Shown piece by piece: positions 1 through 5,021 of a stretch of 11,594 bases of DNA (its first letter is position 1; every line of letters begins with the position of its first letter). The stretch is from Chthoniobacter flavus (lineage in GTDB: Bacteria; Verrucomicrobiota; Verrucomicrobiia; Chthoniobacterales; DYNR01), in the NCBI GenBank assembly GCA_020720945.1, contig DYNR01000041.1:1603-13196 (forward strand), read 5' to 3'. Below the pieces are notes generated by a model. That model made no database searches, was not told where the DNA came from, and was given only the letters and a program-made list of their open reading frames with translations. Made by a program: the position numbers and the translations under genes.

Positions 1-1
1 T

Positions 2-1681
2 GTTTCTACCCCGAAGCCAATCCTTCCGACTCCAACCCCAACGCCGACTCCCGTGCCGACTCCCGTGCCGACTCCCGTGGCGGCTCCCGTGGCGACTCCT
101 GTGGCGGCGGCGACTCCAAGCCCAACGGCGGCAGCACCGGTTGCGGCACCAACTCCCGCAGTGGAAGGGGCCGGTTATGGGGCGGGGGAGGGGAGCAAGG
201 AGGGGGTGGCAGTCGTAGAACCATCGCCCAACAGCACGCCAAAAAGCACGCCCGATGTCGCCGTGCAGGAACCGGCGAAAGTTGAACCAAAAGAAGAGGT
301 GCCGACGCCCACGCCGCCACCATCGCGGATGGCGATCCCGTATCCGAACCAAACGGGGGAAGCCGACTCGCACGCATCTTCCTCTCCAGACCCCCATTCC
401 GAAGCGACTCCAGGGCATGCGGCGGCAGCCGACTCGCACGGTGCAACTGCTTCCGAGCATCCGCCAGATGCAGCGCACGCAGGAACTGCTGGAGCGCACG
501 GAGAACCCGTTCTTCCAGCTTGGGAAAAAGAGGAAAAAAGGAAGAAAGAGCATTTTGAGAAGAAAGAAAGCGAAAGGACGCATCGGACGGAAGTCGCTCA
601 TCAACAGGCAATTTTAGCGACAAAGAGAAACAGCTTGGAGGTCGTCAACGAAAGTTTTCGGAACCTTTTAGGAATGGCGATGCCCAGCAAAAAGCAGAGC
701 GTCGTGCTTTACGATTACGGGGCGTATCTAGAATCGATCCACGAAAATCCCGTGAAAATTGCGGCGGTGTATGAGCAAAGCCTTTCGTTGGATCCGAACA
801 CGGTTCGCACGCCTGTTTTGAATTTGAAGCTCGGGAAAATTTACAAAGAGCTCGGGGCAAACAAGCGTTCGATGGACAAGTATTACGCTGTTTTGTCTTC
901 CTCGTTGCGTGCCGAAACCGAGGCGGTCGGCGCCGAATTGTCTAGGGAAGCGATGAAAGAAATAGCGAATGCGTTTTTCGAGGTCGGGGATTACCAGCAG
1001 GCGGCGCAGTATTATGCGAGAATCAAATTGCTCGATATGCCGCCCGAAGAGAGGGCATTCGTTCTTTCGCGGGTGGTCCAGATTTTGTATCTCAAGAAAG
1101 AATACGCGTCGGCCATCGAGGTCGGAAGAGATTTTTTGAAGCAGTTTCCCGACAGCGAGCAAGCGCCGGGGTGCTGGCAGATCGTCATTCAGTCCTTGGA
1201 TGCTTCTGGCAAGAGGGATGAAGCGATTCAAGACACGCTAGGGCTTTTGCGGGCGACGCAGAAGGACGGGAAGAAAGCCGATGAGAAATCCATGTATTGG
1301 AAGATGAAGTCGGGGAACGACTTAGCGAACATTCTTTATTCTCGTGGCGAGTATTTGCGGGCGTTGAACATTTATCAGGTGATTGCCGGGATCAACAGGA
1401 ATCCGCTGTGGGTTTCGCCCACGGTGTATCAGATCGGGCTTTGTTTTGAGCGTTTGCAGCAACCGGTGCGGGCGTTAGAGGCTTACCGGTATGTGGTGGA
1501 AAATGCGCTTCCGAAGGCAAAAGAAGGGGAAAAGTTGGAAGTTCCACAGAGGGAAAATTTGGAGCATTTGCGGGATTTGGCGCAGTGGAGAGTCCAGCAT
1601 TTGGAGTGGCTGATCGAGACAGCCAAGCAGATCCATCCCGTTTTGGTCAAAGGACATTCGTCCGAGAAAAAGGCGAAATAG
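2..1681 (+). CDS. TPR-repeat protein with Pro/Thr-rich and His-rich N-terminal region, 5' end missing
   Basis: The frame is open to the left edge: codons before the first possible start (GTG at 53) continue the same Pro-Thr pattern, so the true start lies outside the window and any signal peptide or membrane anchor cannot be seen. Numbering from the GTG, residues 1-100 are a low-complexity Pro/Thr/Ala/Val linker. Residues 107-149 are rich in His, Asp, Ala and Ser (about ten His), and 155-185 are highly charged (Lys/Glu). From about 217 to the end the protein is helical, with TPR-like pairs such as the one around FFEVGDYQQAAQYYARI (309-324) and YLKKEYASAIEVGRDFLKQFP (around 346-366). The layout suggests a scaffold or protein-interaction domain on a long flexible tether, probably in the envelope. 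No enzyme motif is visible and the function is unknown. It ends 4 bases from the convergent GH78 gene, with no terminator hairpin between them. Confidence 0.8.
   Translation, partial: VSTPKPILPTPTPTPTPVPTPVPTPVAAPVATPVAAATPSPTAAAPVAAPTPAVEGAGYGAGEGSKEGVAVVEPSPNSTPKSTPDVAVQEPAKVEPKEEVPTPTPPPSRMAIPYPNQTGEADSHASSSPDPHSEATPGHAAAADSHGATASEHPPDAAHAGTAGAHGEPVLPAWEKEEKRKKEHFEKKESERTHRTEVAHQQAILATKRNSLEVVNESFRNLLGMAMPSKKQSVVLYDYGAYLESIHENPVKIAAVYEQSLSLDPNTVRTPVLNLKLGKIYKELGANKRSMDKYYAVLSSSLRAETEAVGAELSREAMKEIANAFFEVGDYQQAAQYYARIKLLDMPPEERAFVLSRVVQILYLKKEYASAIEVGRDFLKQFPDSEQAPGCWQIVIQSLDASGKRDEAIQDTLGLLRATQKDGKKADEKSMYWKMKSGNDLANILYSRGEYLRALNIYQVIAGINRNPLWVSPTVYQIGLCFERLQQPVRALEAYRYVVENALPKAKEGEKLEVPQRENLEHLRDLAQWRVQHLEWLIETAKQIHPVLVKGHSSEKKAK
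44..103 (+). repeat. Five tandem 12-base units encoding PTPV-type repeats
   Basis: Three exact copies of CCGACTCCCGTG (44-55, 56-67, 68-79) are followed by two variants (80-91 and 92-103). They encode PTPV, PTPV, PTPV, AAPV and ATPV. The units are in frame, so gain or loss of a copy only lengthens or shortens the linker. The array may extend left as the simpler Pro-Thr pattern seen at 26-43. Confidence 0.9.
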
Positions 1682-1685
1682 TTTT

Positions 1686-4277
1686 TCAATCTTGGCTGGA
1701 TACTGGTTCGGGCAGGAGGTATTCCACGCACATGGCTCCCCACGCGTGGCAAAGGCTAGAGCGGGGAGCGAACTCTTCCCAGAGAGTGTCAGAACCCGCA
1801 TCGATCATCGCGCCGAAAAGTTTTCTGCAAAGTTCGGCCGCCACGGGTTTCATTCCGTTCATAGCAAGTGCTTTACAGAAGAATGATAGAGAGTGAGGGG
1901 TATTGCAGAGCAAAGAGCGTTCCGCGATGAGGGTTTCGTTATCGGTCGGGACGCAGGGGAGGGGGGTTGTGCGTTTTTTCCAAGGAACGAAATAAGTGTC
2001 CCGGAGGCATAGTTCGAGAAGGGGGCGGGCTTCTTCCGGTTCTAGCATTCCGCAGGAGACGGCGTAGCCTGCGGTGATTTGATTGGCTTTTGGGATACGC
2101 CAGGGGCGAGGGGCGGCGGGGCGTTTTGCCGCTTGGTTCAACTGGTGAAAATCGGAAGAAGAAAAGTTTGCGGTTGTGCCGACGGAGCATTCTGTCGGGG
2201 CACCGGCATCGGCCGCAAAATAGATTTCCCAGTCGATCGGGTTATAGGCGGCTTCGATCACGAAATGCCCGCCAGAAAAATTTTCTGGAAGCGGGCAAGA
2301 CCAGGGTTCGTAGGGAAGGGGGGTGAGCCAGGGGTTGGACGGGGATGCGTCGAGGAGAAGTTTTCCGTCCAGCCAGAGTCGGGTTTTTCCGGGGGCGGCA
2401 AGAAAGATGGTTTTTGCCGTTCCTTCCCAGCGGAGCGATAGGGCGAAGGCGGAGGAAGGGGAAGAGGGGGGGAGGAACCCGCCCGCGTCTGCGTCGTAGT
2501 GGTAGTTCCACCAGGCGAGGTGAACGGCGGGGTTTGCGCCGGAGGAATCCAGTAATTTCCCGTTGGAAAAAAAGCGTTTTCGCCATGCGGCGCGGAGGAG
2601 TTCCGATTTTTTTTTGAAAGCTTGGTGGGAGGGGATTTCCAGTTGGAAAGCCAAGGAAGCCAAGTGGTTCCAGCTTTCAGCCCACAAAGCGTTCAACGCG
2701 GAAGAGGCGGGTTTTTTCGAGAGTTCAAAGGTGTTGCAGAGGAAGACCCAACCGGGGACATCGGAGAGGAGTCCATCGGGGGCGGCGTATTTTTCGAACG
2801 AGCGGATTCCGGCTAGGGCAGAGGGGAAGCAGGCGCGGGCGGTGTCCGAGTCGCCTGTCGCTTCGAGGTAGCGGGACAAGTGCGAAGCGAAGGAGATACT
2901 GAAATCTGGGATGACTAGGCGGTTTTCGTTCGAGCTTGGGTAGCAGGCGCTCAGGACACCGTTGTCGTCGGCTCCTCGCAGATATTGGAGGAACCATTTG
3001 CGGATCGGTTCCCAGGTGCCGAAGAGGCGAGGGAAGGCTTCCATGTAGATGGCGGGGTCGCTGTATTGCGCCCGTTCTCTCCGCGGGCAATCGTTGAGCA
3101 GGTCGTCCGTGCAGATTGCGACGGTGCGTTCGGCGGCGGACACGATGGCGCGGTCGCGTTCGTCCAGAGAGGAAAAGTTTTTATTCTCGCGCCATACGGG
3201 ATGGAGGGGGCGCGAGTATTCGCGGACGCGGAGGGAGTGGACCTGCAAAGAGGCCGGGAGAGCCAAGTAGCGGAGCGCGCGTTTTTCAAATGATTCCCAG
3301 TGGCGAGTGGCGGCGGGAAAATCTAGGATTTCGCGGAAGTCGCCGCCGCCGAAGTTGTGGTCGGGGAGTCCGTTTGGGGTGAGGCTTTCGCCGTGGAGGA
3401 TTTCGCATCGGGAGGGAAACGGGGAGGACGCATCGAGGGAAAGGAAGCCGAAAACTTCGCCGCCGAAATCCCAGGTTTGCCAAGCGTCGTTTTTTGACAG
3501 GAAGGAGGCGGGGAAGGAGCCGGTTTCTTCCAAGTGGATGTCGTTGAGTAGCAGGTATTTTGGTTCCGAGACGGGGGAAGCGACGGGGACGGGAGGCCGG
3601 CCGCAGAGGTCGTGGGGTAGGGTGAGCCAAGCCGAGGGGTCGGTATTCAAGTCGAAGTGTTCCGAGAATCCGAGGCATCCGTTGAGGCGGTTTGCGTGGG
3701 GGACAAAACCTGGGGAGGGGCGGCAGCGCCAAGCATCGGCGAGACCGAGGTCGAAGGAGGTTTTGCTTGTGGTGATTTCGCCGGCGAGGCAGACGGCTGG
3801 GGGGCGGCAGGAGTGGGATTGGTGTGATACGCCGATGTGGTGGGCGCGGACGCGGATTTGGTTGAGCCCTTCTGACAAAAACGGGAGGAGGTCGATCTTC
3901 TCGTAGTAAATCCAGGGAGGGGCTTCTCTGGTGGGGCCGTGGAAAATCCATTTTTGGTTGACCCAGAGAGAGAGGGAAGAAGAGCAGGAGAGAAGGATGT
4001 GGGCTGAGGATGGGGCAGTTTCGAGAGAGAAATCGCAGGAGAAATCCGCGTATTGGTTGGGGGAGACAGGGAAGAGTTCCGGGAGCCACCACCACTTTAG
4101 GAGCTGTTCACAAATACCATGAACACAATCTGCTCGTCCTTTTGCAGCCATCCTGCGTTGCTCCTCAGTTACAGACCACTGCGGGTATGCGCCTTCGTTG
4201 CGCCTTGGCTGACTACAAAATGACTTCGCATCTTTGATCATGTTATTTGTGAATAGCTCCTTATTTTTTGAGTTCAT
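1686..4277 (-). CDS. GH78-family alpha-L-rhamnosidase-like glycoside hydrolase, N-terminus remodelled by an inserted element
   Basis: This is a predicted inverting glycosidase that removes terminal alpha-L-rhamnose from glycans or glycosides. Numbering is for the 863-residue product from ATG 4277. Residues 61-150 form an N-terminal beta-sandwich (NQYADFSCDF at 74-83, GPTREAP at 114-120). Residues 265-345 form a second one (WDFGGEVFGFLSLD at 269-282, HGESL at 295-299). The (alpha/alpha)6 catalytic barrel starts near 360. DCPRRER (396-402) matches the GH78 signature carrying the general acid, here E401; TLWEEF...CHAWG (831-847) is the second catalytic signature. Residues of about 605-715 look like an extra beta-sandwich inserted into the barrel. 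There is no signal peptide, so a cytoplasmic location is likely. Residues 7-60 come from the element at 4100-4260. ATG 4277 lies 4 bases after the amidotransferase stop; ATG 4151, inside the element, gives 821 residues and has a better ribosome site. The frame stays open to 4631, but that part overlaps the amidotransferase and is not coding. Rhamnoside specificity is inferred from family only. Confidence 0.85.
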   Translation of the reverse strand: MNSKNKELFTNNMIKDAKSFCSQPRRNEGAYPQWSVTEEQRRMAAKGRADCVHGICEQLLKWWWLPELFPVSPNQYADFSCDFSLETAPSSAHILLSCSSSLSLWVNQKWIFHGPTREAPPWIYYEKIDLLPFLSEGLNQIRVRAHHIGVSHQSHSCRPPAVCLAGEITTSKTSFDLGLADAWRCRPSPGFVPHANRLNGCLGFSEHFDLNTDPSAWLTLPHDLCGRPPVPVASPVSEPKYLLLNDIHLEETGSFPASFLSKNDAWQTWDFGGEVFGFLSLDASSPFPSRCEILHGESLTPNGLPDHNFGGGDFREILDFPAATRHWESFEKRALRYLALPASLQVHSLRVREYSRPLHPVWRENKNFSSLDERDRAIVSAAERTVAICTDDLLNDCPRRERAQYSDPAIYMEAFPRLFGTWEPIRKWFLQYLRGADDNGVLSACYPSSNENRLVIPDFSISFASHLSRYLEATGDSDTARACFPSALAGIRSFEKYAAPDGLLSDVPGWVFLCNTFELSKKPASSALNALWAESWNHLASLAFQLEIPSHQAFKKKSELLRAAWRKRFFSNGKLLDSSGANPAVHLAWWNYHYDADAGGFLPPSSPSSAFALSLRWEGTAKTIFLAAPGKTRLWLDGKLLLDASPSNPWLTPLPYEPWSCPLPENFSGGHFVIEAAYNPIDWEIYFAADAGAPTECSVGTTANFSSSDFHQLNQAAKRPAAPRPWRIPKANQITAGYAVSCGMLEPEEARPLLELCLRDTYFVPWKKRTTPLPCVPTDNETLIAERSLLCNTPHSLSFFCKALAMNGMKPVAAELCRKLFGAMIDAGSDTLWEEFAPRSSLCHAWGAMCVEYLLPEPVSSQD
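4100..4125 (+). repeat. Left terminal inverted repeat of the MITE-like element
   Basis: It matches the reverse complement of 4235-4260 at 23 of 26 positions; the mismatches are at positions 7, 18 and 24 from the outer end. The match stops sharply after base 26. Confidence 0.88.
4152..4205. repeat. Internal imperfect direct repeat in the element
   Basis: CCTGCGTTGCTCCT at 4152-4165 recurs as CCTTCGTTGCGCCT at 4192-4205: 12 of 14 bases match, with a 40-base offset. Similarity continues weakly beyond both copies. This may be an ancient internal duplication or a paired protein-binding site; its role is unknown. Confidence 0.6.
4161..4166 (-). promoter_or_regulatory. Shine-Dalgarno-like site inside the element, upstream of in-frame ATG 4151
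   Basis: On the minus strand GAGGAG is followed, after 9 bases, by ATG (4151-4149), in frame with the GH78 gene. It would give a product beginning MAAKGRADCVHG. The native start at 4277 has only an A-rich leader (TAAAAAAATG) and no such site. If used, the element itself supplies the translation start of the glycosidase. No other gene start in the window has a comparable sequence, so this may be coincidence or may not matter in this host. Confidence 0.4.
4235..4260 (-). repeat. Right terminal inverted repeat of the MITE-like element
   Basis: This is the partner of 4100-4125. It is followed at once by TTA (4261-4263), which equals the TTA before the left repeat (4097-4099). Confidence 0.88.
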
Positions 4278-4281
4278 TTTT

Positions 4282-4992
4282 TTAGGAAGAAAAGATTGGG
4301 GCGAAGAACGGGCGCAGGAGGGAGTCCAGCAGAGGGGAAAGCGGAGGGCAGAGAGAAGGGGAGAGGGAAAGGATGGATTCGTTTGTTTGCACCCATGGGC
4401 CCGAGGGTTTGGAGGTTTCGTCTTCGCCGCAAAATGCGGGGAGCATTTCCGGGGTGACTTCCGGGTGGAATTGCAAGGCCAGGGTGGTGTTTTTGTAGAG
4501 AAATCCTTGTTCGGGGCAGGCATCGCTGGATGCGAGGCGGGAGGCACCGTCCGGCAGAGAAAAAGAATCGCCGTGCCAGTGGAAGAGGGTTTGTTCTTGC
4601 GGGAGGTCAGGGAAAAGGGTGCGGGCGGCATCGGAAAAGCGGAGGGGCCACCAGCCGATTTCTTGGAAGGGGTTTTGCGTTACTTTTGCACCGAGGCAAT
4701 CCGCCAAGAGTTGTGCGCCCAGGCAGATGCCTAGGACGGGGGTGCCCGTTTCGAGAAAGCGAGAGATTTTTTGTTTTTCGGCAACGAGCCACGGGTAATC
4801 CCGGTGCTGGTAAATATTCATGGCACCGCCGAGGACGACGCAAGCGTCAAAGCGAGAGGGGTCGCAGGAGGATGCCTCGGGTTTCCACCATTCGACGGGT
4901 TCGAGAGATGCGCCTTGGAGCGAAAGCCAGGAAGCGATGGTTCCGGGACCTTCCGTTGGAGCGTGTTGGAAAACTGCGACGAGAGGAGGCAT
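4282..4992 (-). CDS. Stand-alone class I glutamine amidotransferase (GMP synthase-type domain)
   Basis: The product has 236 residues and consists of a single GATase-1 domain, which hydrolyses glutamine and passes ammonia to an acceptor, or acts on a gamma-glutamyl substrate. The nucleophile elbow GICLGAQ puts the catalytic Cys at C90. FHPEVTPEM (175-183) supplies the other two members of the triad, H176 and E178. An N-terminal VVLGGAMNIY (52-61) is typical of the fold. The GMP synthase ATP-pyrophosphatase and dimerisation domains are absent, so this is not GuaA but one of the stand-alone homologues (COG0518-like) whose substrate is usually unknown. The last 45 or so residues are Ser/Pro/Leu-rich and fit no known motif. 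The start at 4992 lies 29 bases after the lptD stop and the stop is 4 bases before ATG 4277 of the GH78 gene, so co-transcription is likely. The leader before ATG is pyrimidine-rich with no ribosome-binding sequence. Confidence 0.88.
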   Translation of the reverse strand: MPPLVAVFQHAPTEGPGTIASWLSLQGASLEPVEWWKPEASSCDPSRFDACVVLGGAMNIYQHRDYPWLVAEKQKISRFLETGTPVLGICLGAQLLADCLGAKVTQNPFQEIGWWPLRFSDAARTLFPDLPQEQTLFHWHGDSFSLPDGASRLASSDACPEQGFLYKNTTLALQFHPEVTPEMLPAFCGEDETSKPSGPWVQTNESILSLSPSLCPPLSPLLDSLLRPFFAPIFSS

Positions 4993-5021
4993 GCGGAAGG
5001 AGAGGAGGGAAGGATTCGATT

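Larger units (their letters stand above)
4100..4260. mobile_element. MITE-like non-autonomous insertion element, 161 bases
   Basis: Both ends carry the same imperfect inverted repeat, 26 bases with 3 mismatches, starting GGAGCTGTTCACAAATA on the left and GGAGCTATTCACAAATA on the right (read inward). TTA flanks both sides (4097-4099 and 4261-4263), the form expected for a 3-base target duplication. It is too short to encode a transposase and no transposase fragment is recognised, so it would have to be mobilised in trans. A TNA-type duplication and end repeats of this kind occur in some IS5-type transposons; that family link is a guess. The insertion is at the 5' end of the GH78 gene, directly after the upstream gene's stop codon, and the minus strand of the element has no stop in the GH78 frame. 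Confidence 0.8.

Noticed and set aside
1676..1700. A terminator between the convergent TPR and GH78 genes
   Set aside because: The gap is 4 bases and there is no stem of useful length with a T tail on either strand.
3286..4095. 269-codon minus-strand frame, Pro/Arg-rich, overlapping GH78
   Set aside because: It is another frame of the same strand as GH78, with a composition typical of frame-shifted GC-rich coding sequence. The GH78 frame carries the domain signatures.
4100..4260. The element read as a structured RNA, riboswitch or CRISPR-like unit
   Set aside because: There is only one copy in the window, with transposon-style ends and a target duplication. Apart from the terminal repeats and a 14-base direct repeat, I saw no conserved RNA fold.
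4278..4631. Further upstream extension of the GH78 frame (118 codons)
   Set aside because: It lies over the amidotransferase gene on the same strand in another frame. Its sequence is Pro/Ser/Lys-rich without family resemblance, and the amidotransferase has an intact catalytic triad.
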